NCBI GenBank assembly: GCA_965243325.1
Contig: CBDEUQ010000003.1
Coordinates: 1 to 64,000, forward strand
Reading direction: 5' to 3'
Source of the DNA: JANQOH01 sp965243325
GTDB lineage: Bacteria > Pseudomonadota > Alphaproteobacteria > UBA7887
DNA: 64,000 nt
Positions 50,937 through 60,625 of this stretch are shown one piece after another. A program made the position numbers and the translations under genes. The notes under the pieces were generated by a model. It searched no databases. It worked only from the letters and a program-made list of their open reading frames with translations, and was not told the origin of the DNA. Within the stretch, counting starts at the first letter, position 1. Each line of letters starts with the position of its first letter.

Positions 50937-52322
50937 GTGTCAGCCAATCTGTCCGCCTTCGCCTATCTCGCCGCCGCCGTCTGCTTCATTCTCGCCCTCA
51001 AGGGCTTGAGCTCGCCGACCTCGGCGCGCGCCGGCAACGTCTACGGCATCGCCGGCATGGCCATCGCCGTGCTGGTGACCCTCGCGCAGCCCGACGTCGG
51101 CTCCTACGGCTGGGTCGCCGTCGCCATGGCGGCGGGCGGCGCCGTCGGCGCCGCCATCGCGCTGCGCATCGAGATGACGGCCATGCCGCAGCTCGTGGCC
51201 GCGTTCCACAGCCTCGTCGGTATCGCCGCGGTCCTGGTGGCGGCGGCGGCGCTGTACGCGCCGGAGGCCTATGGCATCGGCACCGTCGGCGCCATCAAGA
51301 CGGCAAGCCGCATCGAGATGTCCCTGGGAACGGTCATTGGCGCCATCACCTTCACCGGTTCGGTGGTCGCCTTCGCGAAGTTGCAGGCGCTGGTCTCGGG
51401 CGCGCCGGTCACCTTCCCGATGCAGCATTGGCTGAACCTTGCGCTCGGGCTCGTCATCGTCGCCGCGATCGTCTGGTTCTGCGCCACCGAGAGCCCGGCG
51501 GCGTTCTGGGCGATGACGGTGCTTGCGCTCGCCATCGGCGTGATGATCATCATTCCCATCGGCGGCGCCGACATGCCGGTCGTCATTTCGATGCTCAACT
51601 CCTATTCGGGCTGGGCCGCCGCCGGCATCGGCTTCACGCTGCAGAACACGGCGCTGATCATCGTCGGCGCGCTCGTCGGCTCGTCGGGCGCCATCCTCTC
51701 CTACATCATGTGCAAGGGGATGAACCGCTCGTTCGTCAACGTCATCCTCGGCGGCTTCGGCGCCGAGGACGGCGCCGCCGCGCATACCCGCACCGACAAG
51801 GCCGTGACGTCGGGCAGCGCCGAAGATGCCGCCTTCATCATGCAGAACGCCGAATCGGTCATCATCGTGCCCGGCTACGGCATGGCGGTGGCGCAGGCGC
51901 AGCACGCCCTGCGCGAGATGGCCGACGGGCTGAAGGAGGCCGGCGTCAAGGTCTCCTACGCCATCCATCCCGTCGCCGGGCGCATGCCCGGGCACATGAA
52001 CGTGCTGCTGGCGGAGGCCAGCGTGCCCTACGAAGAGGTGTTCGAGCTGGAGGAGGTCAACTCCGACTTCGCCACCGCCGACGTGGCATTCGTCATCGGC
52101 GCCAACGACGTGACCAACCCGGCGGCGCGCACCGACCCCTCGAGTCCGATCGCCGGCATGCCGATCCTCGAGGTCGACAAGGCGAAGACCGTGCTGTTCG
52201 TCAAGCGGTCGCTTTCGCCCGGCTACGCCGGCATCGACAACGACCTCTTCTACGGCGACACCACGATGATGCTGTTCTCCGACGCCAAGAAGATGGTGGA
52301 GAACATCGTCAAGGCGCTGTAG
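50937..52322 (+). CDS. pntB: NAD(P) transhydrogenase subunit beta
   Basis: A 461-residue subunit: an N-terminal membrane domain of about nine helices (residues 1-265) and a C-terminal NADP(H)-binding domain (IVPGYGMAVAQAQHALREMA, KVSYAIHPVAGRMPGHMNVL, VIGANDVTNPAARTDPSSPI). It starts at GTG 50937. Sequence and order are textbook for the split alphaproteobacterial pnt operon. Confidence 0.96.
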   Translation: MSANLSAFAYLAAAVCFILALKGLSSPTSARAGNVYGIAGMAIAVLVTLAQPDVGSYGWVAVAMAAGGAVGAAIALRIEMTAMPQLVAAFHSLVGIAAVLVAAAALYAPEAYGIGTVGAIKTASRIEMSLGTVIGAITFTGSVVAFAKLQALVSGAPVTFPMQHWLNLALGLVIVAAIVWFCATESPAAFWAMTVLALAIGVMIIIPIGGADMPVVISMLNSYSGWAAAGIGFTLQNTALIIVGALVGSSGAILSYIMCKGMNRSFVNVILGGFGAEDGAAAHTRTDKAVTSGSAEDAAFIMQNAESVIIVPGYGMAVAQAQHALREMADGLKEAGVKVSYAIHPVAGRMPGHMNVLLAEASVPYEEVFELEEVNSDFATADVAFVIGANDVTNPAARTDPSSPIAGMPILEVDKAKTVLFVKRSLSPGYAGIDNDLFYGDTTMMLFSDAKKMVENIVKAL

Positions 52323-52350
52323 GCGCCCCGCCGGCTTCGCGCGGTCTCCC

Positions 52351-53238
52351 GTGGCGGTGCTGTCGATCCAGTCGACGGTCGCGCACGGTCATGTCGGGAA
52401 CGCCGCGGCGGTCTTCGCGCTGCAGCGTCTCGGAGTCGACGTGTGGCCCGTGCACACGGTCCAGTTGTCCAACCACACGGCGCATGCCGCCTGGGGCGGC
52501 GGCGCCCTCGGCGCCGGCCATGTCCGGGACGTGCTGCGCGGGATCGAGGAGACCACCGGCTTCGCCGGCCTCGATGCGGTGTTGACGGGCTACGTCGGCT
52601 CCGCCGGTCTCGCCGCCGTCATCGCCGAAACCGTCGACCGCGTGCGCGCCCTCCGGCCCGCCGCGCTCTACTGCTGCGACCCGGTGATGGGCAACGCGGC
52701 GCGCGGCCTCTACGTCGCCGAAGACACGGCCGCGGCGATCGCGAGCGAACTCGTGCCCCGCGCCGACATGGCAACTCCCAACGCGTTCGAGCTCTCGCGG
52801 CTCGCCGACCGGCCCGTCGCCGACGCGGCGGAGGCGCTTGCCGCTGCCGACGCGCTCGCCGAACGCGGCCCGCCGACCGTCGTCGTCACCTCGCTCGCCG
52901 CCGGCGTCGGCCTTGGCGTGCTCGCGCGCGGCGAAGGCGGCGCGTGGCTCGTCGAGACGCCGCGCCTCGCCGCCGCCGCGCACGGCGCCGGCGATACGCT
53001 GACCGCCCTTCTGCTGGGCCGCACGCTACGGGGCGCCGCGCTCCCCGACGCCCTGTCCGACGCCGTATCGTCGACCTTCGCGTTGCTTCGGGCCGGCGCG
53101 CCCGGCGAGCCGGCGCTGATCGACGCGCAGGACGCGATCGCCGCTCCGCCCCGCCGTTTCCCCGCCCGGCGGCTGGAAACGCCCGGCCGCACCGGGTTAC
53201 ACTCCGGCCGCGCCGGCGGCGGGGGAGAAGGGGAATGA
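52351..53238 (+). CDS. pdxY: Pyridoxal kinase PdxY
   Basis: A 295-residue ribokinase-fold enzyme that phosphorylates pyridoxal in the vitamin B6 salvage pathway. GTG 52351 starts MAVLSIQSTVAHGHVGNAAA. Family marks are VWPVHTVQLSNHTAHAAWGG, YCCDPVMGN, ATPNAFELSRL and HGAGDTLTALLLG, the last holding the catalytic aspartate. The C-terminal 25 residues are low-complexity. It overlaps the next gene by 4 bases, beginning a run of four coupled or close genes. Confidence 0.93.
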   Translation: MAVLSIQSTVAHGHVGNAAAVFALQRLGVDVWPVHTVQLSNHTAHAAWGGGALGAGHVRDVLRGIEETTGFAGLDAVLTGYVGSAGLAAVIAETVDRVRALRPAALYCCDPVMGNAARGLYVAEDTAAAIASELVPRADMATPNAFELSRLADRPVADAAEALAAADALAERGPPTVVVTSLAAGVGLGVLARGEGGAWLVETPRLAAAAHGAGDTLTALLLGRTLRGAALPDALSDAVSSTFALLRAGAPGEPALIDAQDAIAAPPRRFPARRLETPGRTGLHSGRAGGGGEGE

Positions 53239-54032
53239 TCGAACTGAAAGGCGCGGTGGTCGTCGTCACCGGGTCGACGCGCGGCGTCGGCGCGGCGACC
53301 GCGCGGCTTCTCGCCGAACGCGGGGCGCGGGTCGTGGTCAACGGCTCGCGGTCGGTCGACCAGGCGGCGGCGGTTGCCGACGAGTGCCGCGCGCTCGGCG
53401 GCGAGGCGCTCGTCGTTCAGGGAAATGTCTCCGAGGACGCCGATTGCCGCCGCATCGCCAGCGAGGCGGTCGATCGCTGGGGCGGGATCGACGGGCTGGT
53501 CAACAACGCCGGGACGACGGTATTCCGCGCACACGGCGACCTCGAAGGTCTGGACGCAGCGGATTTCCAGCGCGTCTACGCGGTCAATACCGTCGGCCCG
53601 TTCCAGATGATCCGGGCCTGCGCGCCGCACATGAAGGCGCGCGGCCGCGGCGTGGTCGTCAACGTCTCGTCGGTCGCCGGTTCCTACGGCGTCGGCTCGT
53701 CGCTCGCCTACGTCGGCTCCAAGGCGGCGCTGAACATGCTTACCGTCTCGCTGGCGCGCGTGCTGGGGCCCGAGATCGCGGTGAACGCGGTCAACCCCGG
53801 CTTTATCGCGGGGGACTGGCTGCGCGACGGCATGGGCGAAGAGAACTACGACGCCGTCAAGGAGACGCTGGAGAAGACGACCCCGCTGCGCGCGGTCAAC
53901 CGGCCGGAGGACATCGCCCGCAACATCGTCTGGCTGCTTGAGGGCGCGCCCAACATCACCGGCCACCTGTTTCACGTCGACGCCGGCATGGGCCTGATCC
54001 GCGGCGCCCTGCCGGCGATGGTGAAACGGTGA
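53235..54032 (+). CDS. Short-chain dehydrogenase/reductase
   Basis: A 265-residue classical SDR oxidoreductase. It has the cofactor motif TGSTRGVG near the N-terminus, LVNNAGTTVF, and the catalytic serine and YxxxK (NVSSVAGSY, AYVGSKAAL). Absence of a basic residue after the second strand does not settle NAD versus NADP. The substrate is unknown; neighbours in fatty-acid or amino-acid metabolism hint at an acyl or hydroxy substrate. Confidence 0.9.
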   Translation: MIELKGAVVVVTGSTRGVGAATARLLAERGARVVVNGSRSVDQAAAVADECRALGGEALVVQGNVSEDADCRRIASEAVDRWGGIDGLVNNAGTTVFRAHGDLEGLDAADFQRVYAVNTVGPFQMIRACAPHMKARGRGVVVNVSSVAGSYGVGSSLAYVGSKAALNMLTVSLARVLGPEIAVNAVNPGFIAGDWLRDGMGEENYDAVKETLEKTTPLRAVNRPEDIARNIVWLLEGAPNITGHLFHVDAGMGLIRGALPAMVKR

Positions 54033-54847
54033 GCCGCCCGGTGAACGCGGCGGCGGAAGCCGGGCGCGGCCGGGTCGTCGCGCGCCGGGAGGGGCACGTC
54101 GGCTGGATCGTCTTCGACAACCAGGCGCGGCGCAACGCGCTCTCGCTCGACATGTGGCGCGGGCTTGCCGAAGTCGTCGCCGACTACGCGCGCGACGACG
54201 AGGTGCGCGTCGCGGTCATGGCCGGCGCCGGCGACAAGGCGTTCGTTTCCGGCGCCGACATATCGGAGTTCGAAAAGCACCGCGCCACGGCCGAGGCCGA
54301 GGAGGCGTACAACCGCATTTCCGCCGACGCGCAGGCCGCGCTCGCGCAATTCGAGAAACCGCTGCTGGCGATGATCCGCGGCTACTGCATCGGCGGCGGC
54401 CTCGCCGTCGCGCTCAACGCCGACATCCGCATCGCCGCCGACGATGCGCGCTTCGGGATCCCCGCCGCCCGCCTCGGCCTCGGCTACGGATTCGGCGGAA
54501 TGCGGACGCTCGTCGCGCTCGCGGGCCCCGCGGCGGCCAAGGAGATCATGTTCACCGCGAGCCGGTTCGACGCCGCGGAGGCGCTGCGCATTGGCCTCGT
54601 CAACCGCGTCGTCTCCGCCGACCGTCTGGAAGCGACGGTCCGCGAGGTTGCCGGGACCATCGCCGGCAATGCGCCGCTTACCGTGCGCGCCGCCAAGGCG
54701 GCCATCGGCGAGACGCTCAAGGACGCCGGCGAACGCGATATGGCGCGTCTCGAGGGCCTCGTCCGCGCCTGCTTCGACAGCGCCGACTACGTCGAGGGCC
54801 GCCGCGCCTTCATGGAGAAACGCCCGCCGCGCTTCGCCGGCCGGTAG
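54029..54847 (+). CDS. Enoyl-CoA hydratase/isomerase family protein
   Basis: A 272-residue crotonase-fold protein starting at GTG 54029, overlapping the SDR stop. Family marks are HVGWIVFDNQARRNALSLDM, AGDKAFVSGADISEF (oxyanion hole), and MIRGYCIGGGLAVALNADIR with FGIPAARLGLGYGFGGMRTL. The second catalytic glutamate expected in hydratases is not obvious in that last segment (LGLGYGFGG), so a different crotonase reaction is possible. Confidence 0.88.
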   Translation: MSRPVNAAAEAGRGRVVARREGHVGWIVFDNQARRNALSLDMWRGLAEVVADYARDDEVRVAVMAGAGDKAFVSGADISEFEKHRATAEAEEAYNRISADAQAALAQFEKPLLAMIRGYCIGGGLAVALNADIRIAADDARFGIPAARLGLGYGFGGMRTLVALAGPAAAKEIMFTASRFDAAEALRIGLVNRVVSADRLEATVREVAGTIAGNAPLTVRAAKAAIGETLKDAGERDMARLEGLVRACFDSADYVEGRRAFMEKRPPRFAGR

Positions 54848-54897
54848 ACCGCGCGCGACCGCACCCCCGCCGCCGCTTCACGAGGACCGAACCGCCG

Positions 54898-56193
54898 ATG
54901 GCCGAACCGCGCCGATTTGACTTCGACACCCTCGCGCTGCACGCGGGGCAGCGTCCGGATCCCGAGTTCGGCGCCCGGGCGGCGCCGATCTACCAGACGA
55001 CGTCCTATGTCTTTCCCGATGTCGATACCGCCGCCTCGATGTTCAATCTCGAACGCCCGGGGCACCTCTATTCGCGCATCAGCAACCCGACGGTGGCGGT
55101 GCTCGAGGAACGGCTGGCGGCGCTCGAAGGCGGCGTCGGCGCGGTTTGCACCGCCAGCGGCCAGTCGGCGCTGCATCTCGCCGTTGCCACGCTGATGGGC
55201 GCCGGCGGCCACATTGTCGCGTCCAAGGCGCTGTACGGCGGCAGCTACAACATGATGTGCCACACGCTGCCGCGCTTCGGCATCTCCGCCACCTTCGTCG
55301 ATCCGCGCAGCCCGGCGGCGTTCGAGGCCGCGATCCGCCCCGAGACCCGCCTCGTGTTCGGCGAGACTCTCGGCAATCCCGGTCTCGAGGTGCTCGACAT
55401 TCCCGCCGTCGCCGACGTGGCGCACCGCGCCGGCTTGCCGTTGATGGTCGACAACACGTTCGCCACCCCCCGCCTGTGCCGGCCGATCGAGCTCGGCGCC
55501 GACATCGTGATGCACTCGGCGACCAAGTTCCTCGGCGGCCACGGTGTCGCGATCGGCGGGGCGCTCGTGGACGGCGGCCGCTTCGACTGGCGCGCGAGCG
55601 GCCGCTTTCCCACCCTCACCGAGCCCTACGCCGGCTACCACGGCCTCGACTTCACCGAGGAATACGGCCCCGCGGCGATGGTCATGCGCGCCCGCGCCGA
55701 GGGCCTGCGCGACTTCGGCTGCGCGATGAGCCCGCAGACCGCGTTCTACATTCTGATGGGCGTCGAGACGCTCGGTGTGCGCATGGCGCGGCACGTCGCC
55801 AACGCGCGCCGCGTCGTCGAGTTCCTCGGCGGCCACGACGCGGTGGCGTGGGTGGCGTGGCCCGAGCGCGACGACCATCCGGACCGCGCGCTTGCCGCCC
55901 GGCTGCTGCCCGATGGCTGCGGCGCGGTGTTCTCGTTCGGAATCAGGGGCGGGCGGGCTGCCGGCCGGGCCTTCATCGAGCGGCTGAGCCTGTTCTCGCA
56001 CCTCGCCAACGTCGGCGACGCCAAGTCGCTGGTGATCCATCCGGCGAGCACCACGCACCAGCAGATGAGCGCAGAAGAGCTTGCCGCGGCCGGCGTCGGC
56101 GAGGATCTCGTCCGCCTGTCGGTCGGTCTCGAGGACCCCGGAGACCTCGTCGACGATCTCGCCCAGGCCCTGCGCGCCGCGGTGCGGAAATGA
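54898..56193 (+). CDS. O-acetylhomoserine sulfhydrylase-like PLP enzyme
   Basis: A 431-residue Cys/Met-metabolism PLP enzyme, by length and sequence close to MetY, which makes homocysteine from O-acetylhomoserine and sulfide. Features include FDTLALHAGQRPDPEFGARA, PIYQTTSYVF, YSRISNPTVAVLEERLAALE and VMHSATKFLGGHG with the PLP lysine. A long insertion typical of MetY follows (GRFPTLTEPYAGYHGLDF). It starts at ATG 54898. O-succinylhomoserine sulfhydrylase is the alternative. It shares a 4-base overlap with the hydrolase. Confidence 0.92.
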   Translation: MAEPRRFDFDTLALHAGQRPDPEFGARAAPIYQTTSYVFPDVDTAASMFNLERPGHLYSRISNPTVAVLEERLAALEGGVGAVCTASGQSALHLAVATLMGAGGHIVASKALYGGSYNMMCHTLPRFGISATFVDPRSPAAFEAAIRPETRLVFGETLGNPGLEVLDIPAVADVAHRAGLPLMVDNTFATPRLCRPIELGADIVMHSATKFLGGHGVAIGGALVDGGRFDWRASGRFPTLTEPYAGYHGLDFTEEYGPAAMVMRARAEGLRDFGCAMSPQTAFYILMGVETLGVRMARHVANARRVVEFLGGHDAVAWVAWPERDDHPDRALAARLLPDGCGAVFSFGIRGGRAAGRAFIERLSLFSHLANVGDAKSLVIHPASTTHQQMSAEELAAAGVGEDLVRLSVGLEDPGDLVDDLAQALRAAVRK

Positions 56194-56981
56194 CGACGGC
56201 GTTCCGCGTCGCCGGGCGTGAAGTCGCCGCGGCCACCGGCGGCGTCGCGTTCGACGCGTCGAAGCCGCTTGTCGTGTTCCTGCACGGCGCCGGCATGGAC
56301 CGCACTGTCTGGGCGACGCAGACGCGCTACTTCGCCTGGCGCGAACGTGCCGTTCTGGCCGTCGACTGGCCCGGGCACGGTGCCTCGGAAGGTCCGCCGC
56401 TCGCCAGCATCGAGGCCATGGCAGCGTGGGTCTGGGACCTCGTCGACGCCGCGGGCGGGCGCGAGGCGGCGCTGGTCGGCCACAGCATGGGCTCACTTGC
56501 GGCGCTCGCCGCCGCGGGGCTGGCACCCGGGCGCTGCCGCAAGCTGGCGCTGATCGGCACCGCCGCGGCGATGCCGGTGAACGACGCGCTGCTCGCCGCG
56601 ACGCGCGACGACCCGGCGGCGGCGGCGCGGATCATCGTCTCGTGGGGCTTCGGCGCCCGTGGCCACTTCGGCGGCGCGCGCACGCCGGGCCTGTGGAACA
56701 TGGGCGGCGGCCTTGCGCTGCTCGCACGCGGGGCGGCGGCGCTCGGCGTCGATTTCGCCGCCAGCAACGCCTACCGCGGCGGCCCGGAGGCGGCGGCGGA
56801 AATCTCCTGTCCGACGCTGATCGTCTCGGGACGCGACGACCGCATGACGCCGCCCGCGGCCGCCGCGCCGCTCCTCGCCGCGCTGCGTGACGTGCGCGAG
56901 GTGATGATCGCCGATTGCGGCCACATGCATATGGCTGAGCAGCCAGACCGCACGCTCGACGCCCTCGCCGACTTCCTGTAG
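56190..56981 (+). CDS. Alpha/beta-fold hydrolase
   Basis: A 263-residue hydrolase. It has the HGAGMDRTVW oxyanion loop, nucleophile elbow GHSMGS, acid SGRDDRMTP and histidine CGHMHM, so the triad is complete. Its overlap with the sulfhydrylase gene suggests coupling, and it may hydrolyse an acylated amino-acid intermediate, but the substrate is not evident. Confidence 0.88.
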   Translation: MTTAFRVAGREVAAATGGVAFDASKPLVVFLHGAGMDRTVWATQTRYFAWRERAVLAVDWPGHGASEGPPLASIEAMAAWVWDLVDAAGGREAALVGHSMGSLAALAAAGLAPGRCRKLALIGTAAAMPVNDALLAATRDDPAAAARIIVSWGFGARGHFGGARTPGLWNMGGGLALLARGAAALGVDFAASNAYRGGPEAAAEISCPTLIVSGRDDRMTPPAAAAPLLAALRDVREVMIADCGHMHMAEQPDRTLDALADFL

Positions 56982-57071
56982 GGCGTCCCGCTGCCGGCTC
57001 GGGCTACGGCCGGATACCCCGTTCGTATATGCGGGATCGTTCCCGCAAGCGCGGCGCCGCCGCCGCTCCGC

Positions 57072-57305
57072 TCAGCTCCGCTGGCCGAGTCCGAACGAGC
57101 CGAAGCGCTTGTTGAAGCGCGCCACCTGGCCTTCGGTGTCGATGATGCGCTGGCCGCCGCCGGTCCATGCCGGGTGCGTCTTGGGGTCGACGTCGAGCTT
57201 CAGCGTGCCGCCCTTCTCGCCCCACGTCGTGCGCGTCGAGAACTCGGTCCCGTCGGTCATCACCACGGTGACCTCGTGATAGTCGGGATGGATTTCCTTT
57301 TTCAT
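57072..57305 (-). CDS. rpmE: 50S ribosomal protein L31
   Basis: A 77-residue L31 (KKEIHPDYHEVTVVMTDGTE ... HPAWTGGGQRIIDTEGQVAR). It lacks the zinc-binding cysteines, the form usual in Alphaproteobacteria. ATG 57305 is the family start; the upstream codons are not part of it. It is divergent from cyaY. Confidence 0.95.
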   Translation of the reverse strand: MKKEIHPDYHEVTVVMTDGTEFSTRTTWGEKGGTLKLDVDPKTHPAWTGGGQRIIDTEGQVARFNKRFGSFGLGQRS

Positions 57306-57365
57306 GGCGCGCTGTATAGCCGCCCGGCCGTTGCGGGACAAGCGCCCCGGCGGTATAGGAGGAAC

Positions 57366-57692
57366 ATGGACGATACCGGTTTCGAAGCCCGCGCGACGGC
57401 GGCGCTCGAACGCGTCGCGGAGCGCCTCGAAAGCGCCGCCGCTGACGATCTCGACATCGACCTCGAAGACGGCGTGCTCACCGTCGAGCTCGCCTCAGGG
57501 GCGCAGTACGTCCTCAACCGCCATGCGCCCAGCGGCCAGCTCTGGCTGTCCTCGCCCGCGAGCGGCGCCGGCCGCTTCGCTCCAGACCCGGAATCGGACG
57601 CCTGGCGCGACGTGCGCGGCGGTAGCGATCTTGTCGAACGCCTCGAGGGCGAACTGTCGCGGGCCCTCGGTCGGCCGCTCGCGCTCTCCTGA
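57366..57692 (+). CDS. cyaY: Frataxin homologue CyaY
   Basis: A 108-residue iron-binding regulator of iron-sulfur cluster assembly. ATG 57366 follows AGGAGGAA. The acidic helix (FEARATAALERVAERLESAA then ADDLDIDLEDGVLTVEL) and the SGQLWLSSPASGAGRFAPDP strand with LEGELSRALGRPL match CyaY. The ABC exporter starts 7 bases after its stop. Confidence 0.92.
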   Translation: MDDTGFEARATAALERVAERLESAAADDLDIDLEDGVLTVELASGAQYVLNRHAPSGQLWLSSPASGAGRFAPDPESDAWRDVRGGSDLVERLEGELSRALGRPLALS

Positions 57693-57699
57693 TCGCGTC

Positions 57700-59529
57700 G
57701 TGAACGTCGCCGAGGCGCGCGCGAGCGACCGCGTCGCGACCCGCGAGCTGCGCCATCTGAAGCGGCTCGGACGCTATCTCTCGCCGTATCGCTGGCGCAT
57801 CGCCGCTGCGCTCTGTGCGCTCACCGTGTCCGCCGGAACCGTGCTGTCGATCGGCGTCGGTCTGCGGGCGCTGATCGACAGCGGCTTCGCCGCCGGCGAC
57901 GTCGCCGCGCTTGACCGCGCCCTTGTCGGCCTGCTCGTCCTGGTAAGCGTGGTCGCCGCGGCGACGTATGCCCGGTTCTATCTCGTCTCGTGGCTCGGCG
58001 AGCGCGTCATCGGCGACATTCGCCGCGACGTCTACGACCACGTCATCGGCCTCTCGCCGCGCTTTCTCGAGACCGTGCGCACCGGCGAGGTGTTGTCGCG
58101 GCTGACCGTCGACACCACGCTGCTGCAGGTCGTCGTCGGGTCGACCGCCTCGGCCGCGCTGCGCAACCTGCTGCTGCTCGTCGGCGGTTCGGTGATGCTC
58201 GCCGTGACCAACCTGAAGCTCACCGCGCTCGTCGTCGTGCTCGTCCCCGTCGCCGTGCTGCCGATCGTCGCCTTCGGCCGCCGTGTTCGCCGGCTGTCGC
58301 GGGCGGCGCAGGATCGCGTCGCCGACGTCGGCGCGCACGGCGAGGAATCGCTCAACGCCGTGCGCACGGTGCAGGCGTTCAATCACGAGCCGATCGACCG
58401 GCGCGTCTTTGCCGGCCGCGTCGAGGCCGCGTTCGCCGCGGCGGTGGAGCGGGTGCGTGCCCGCGCCTGGCTGACCGCGGTGGTGATGGTCGGGGTTTTC
58501 GCCGCCGTCGCCTTCGTGCTCTGGGTGGGCGGACGCGACGTGCTTTCGGGCAGCCTGAGCGGCGGCGCACTGGCGCAGTTCGTCTTCCTCGCCGTCGTTG
58601 TCGCCGGCGCCGTCGGCGCCCTCAGCGAGGTGTACGGCGACCTGCAGCGCGCCGCCGGCGCCACCGAGCGGCTGCTCGACCTGCTCGACGCCGTTCCCGA
58701 TGTCGCGGCGCCGCCCGCCCCGGTCGCGCTGCCGCGTCCGGCCCGCGGCGCCGTCGCCTTCGAGAACGTCACGTTCCACTACCCGTCGCGCCCGAATTCG
58801 CCGGCGCTCCACGGCATCGACCTCTCCGTGGTGCCCGGCGAGCGCGTCGCCCTCGTCGGTCCCTCCGGCGCCGGCAAGACGACCCTGTTTCAGCTCTTGC
58901 TCCGTTTCTGGGACCCCGAGAGCGGGCGCGTTCTCATCGACGGCGTGCCGCTCGCCCGCGCCGACCCGCGCGACGTGCGCGCCCGCATCGCCGTCGTGCC
59001 GCAGGAGCCCGTGGTCTTCGCCGCCGACGCCTGGGAGAACATCCGATACGGCCGCCCGGACGCCGACGACGAAGCGGTGCGCGCGGCGGCGCGCGCGGCG
59101 GCGGCCGAGGAATTTCTCGACGCCCTGCCGCGGGGCTTCGACACCTTCCTCGGCGAGAAGGGCGTACGCCTCTCCGGCGGCCAGCGTCAGCGCATCGCCA
59201 TCGCCCGGGCGCTGCTCCGCGACCCGGCGATCCTGCTGTTCGACGAGGCGACCAACGCGCTCGATTCCGAGAACGAGCGTCTCGTTCAGGCGGCGCTCGA
59301 CCGGCTGATGGCGGGGCGGACGACTCTGATGATCGCCCATCGCCTCGCCACCGTTCGCGGCGCCGACCGCATCGTCGTGCTCGACTCCGGGCGCGTCGCC
59401 GCGGTCGGAGACCACGAGGGGCTGATGGCCGCCGGCGGCCTCTACGCCCGGCTCGCGGCGCCGCAGTTCGCCGCGCCGGAGCCGTCTCCCGCCGTCCGGC
59501 CGCGCCTCGCCGGCGGCGGCAGTCGCTAG
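57700..59529 (+). CDS. MsbA/ABCB-type ABC exporter, fused permease and ATPase
   Basis: A 609-residue half-transporter starting at GTG 57700. Six membrane helices lie in residues about 30-330, then a nucleotide-binding domain has Walker A GPSGAGKTTL, Q-loop VPQEP, signature LSGGQRQR, Walker B ILLFDEATNALDSE and the H-loop IAHR. It acts as a homodimer; likely cargo is a lipid or hydrophobic compound, but the sequence does not tell. Similar genes in Alphaproteobacteria are annotated as lipid or multidrug exporters. Confidence 0.93.
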   Translation: MNVAEARASDRVATRELRHLKRLGRYLSPYRWRIAAALCALTVSAGTVLSIGVGLRALIDSGFAAGDVAALDRALVGLLVLVSVVAAATYARFYLVSWLGERVIGDIRRDVYDHVIGLSPRFLETVRTGEVLSRLTVDTTLLQVVVGSTASAALRNLLLLVGGSVMLAVTNLKLTALVVVLVPVAVLPIVAFGRRVRRLSRAAQDRVADVGAHGEESLNAVRTVQAFNHEPIDRRVFAGRVEAAFAAAVERVRARAWLTAVVMVGVFAAVAFVLWVGGRDVLSGSLSGGALAQFVFLAVVVAGAVGALSEVYGDLQRAAGATERLLDLLDAVPDVAAPPAPVALPRPARGAVAFENVTFHYPSRPNSPALHGIDLSVVPGERVALVGPSGAGKTTLFQLLLRFWDPESGRVLIDGVPLARADPRDVRARIAVVPQEPVVFAADAWENIRYGRPDADDEAVRAAARAAAAEEFLDALPRGFDTFLGEKGVRLSGGQRQRIAIARALLRDPAILLFDEATNALDSENERLVQAALDRLMAGRTTLMIAHRLATVRGADRIVVLDSGRVAAVGDHEGLMAAGGLYARLAAPQFAAPEPSPAVRPRLAGGGSR

Positions 59530-59534
59530 CCGCC

Positions 59535-60551
59535 GTGCCAACGGCCGACCTGCCGCTCCATCCGCCCGTCGAACCGTTCGACCGCCGCCGGCTGCGGGTC
59601 GATTCGCGCCATGTCCTCTGGCTCGAGCAGTACGGCCGGGAAGACGGCGTGCCGGCGGTGTTTCTGCACGGCGGGCCGGGCAGCGGTTGCCAGCGCATGC
59701 ACGCGCGCCAGTTCGACCCGGCGGTCTTCCGCGCCGTGCTCTTCGACCAGCGCGGCGCCGGCCTGAGCGAACCGCGCCTGTCGCTCGTCGACAACACGAC
59801 GCCCCACCTCGTCGAGGACATGGAGCGCATCCGCCGCGCGCTCGCCATCGACCGTTGGCTCGTCGTCGGCGGTTCGTGGGGCGCGACGCTGGCGCTCGCC
59901 TACGCCGGACGCTATCCGGAGCGGGTGAGCGGACTCGTGCTGCGCGCCGTGTTCCTGGGCACGCAAGAGGAAGCCCGCTGGGCGTTCGAGGGCGCGGCGC
60001 GGACGTTCCGCCCGGACCTGTGGCGGCGTTTCGCCGGGCTGCTGCCCGAAGCCGAGCGCGCCGACGTCATAGCCGCCTACGGGCGACGGCTCGAGAACCC
60101 CGACCCGGCGGTGCACGTTCCCGCGGCGCGCGCCTGGGGCGCTTACGAGCAGGCGCTGTCGGAGCTTCGTCCGGCGGCTGCGGCCCTGCCGGTGTCCCTG
60201 GACGACCCGGGCCGGGGCGCCGCCGCGCCGCGCACGCCCTACGTCGAGTGGCACTACATCAAGAACGCCTGCTTCCTCGAACCCGGCGAGCTGATGGCCG
60301 GCGCCGCGCGCTTGCGCGCGGTGCCGGGCGTCATCGTGCAGGGCCGCTACGACCTGTTGTGCCCGCCGCGCGCGGCGGCGGCGGTCGCCGGCGCCTGGGG
60401 CAACGCCGACCTTCGCATCGTCGCCGAGGCCGGCCACGCGGCGTCGGAGGCGCCGCTGCGCGCGGCGCTCGTCGGCGCCATCGCCGAGATGGGCGCCCGC
60501 CTTGCGGCCGCGCCGGCGGGCGGGAGGAACGGAGAAAGAGTCGGCGCCTGA
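59535..60551 (+). CDS. pip: Proline iminopeptidase
   Basis: A 338-residue S33 peptidase that removes N-terminal proline from peptides. GTG 59535 lies 5 bases after the exporter stop. It has HGGPGSGCQ (oxyanion), FDQRGAGLSEP, nucleophile GGSWGATLAL, GRYDLLCPP with the acid and EAGHAASE with the histidine. The length and the WRFAGLL-type cap region fit the family. Confidence 0.92.
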   Translation: MPTADLPLHPPVEPFDRRRLRVDSRHVLWLEQYGREDGVPAVFLHGGPGSGCQRMHARQFDPAVFRAVLFDQRGAGLSEPRLSLVDNTTPHLVEDMERIRRALAIDRWLVVGGSWGATLALAYAGRYPERVSGLVLRAVFLGTQEEARWAFEGAARTFRPDLWRRFAGLLPEAERADVIAAYGRRLENPDPAVHVPAARAWGAYEQALSELRPAAAALPVSLDDPGRGAAAPRTPYVEWHYIKNACFLEPGELMAGAARLRAVPGVIVQGRYDLLCPPRAAAAVAGAWGNADLRIVAEAGHAASEAPLRAALVGAIAEMGARLAAAPAGGRNGERVGA

Positions 60552-60625
60552 CCTGCTGTCGAGCCGCCGACCCGGCGGCGCGCGCCGCCGTGCCGTCCCG
60601 GACGGCTCTCTCTTGAGTAACTGAC

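Noticed and set aside
60552..60600. GC-rich palindrome (CGGCGGCGCGCGCCGCCG) after the iminopeptidase gene as a terminator
   Set aside because: There is no run of T residues after it, and such palindromes arise easily at this GC content.
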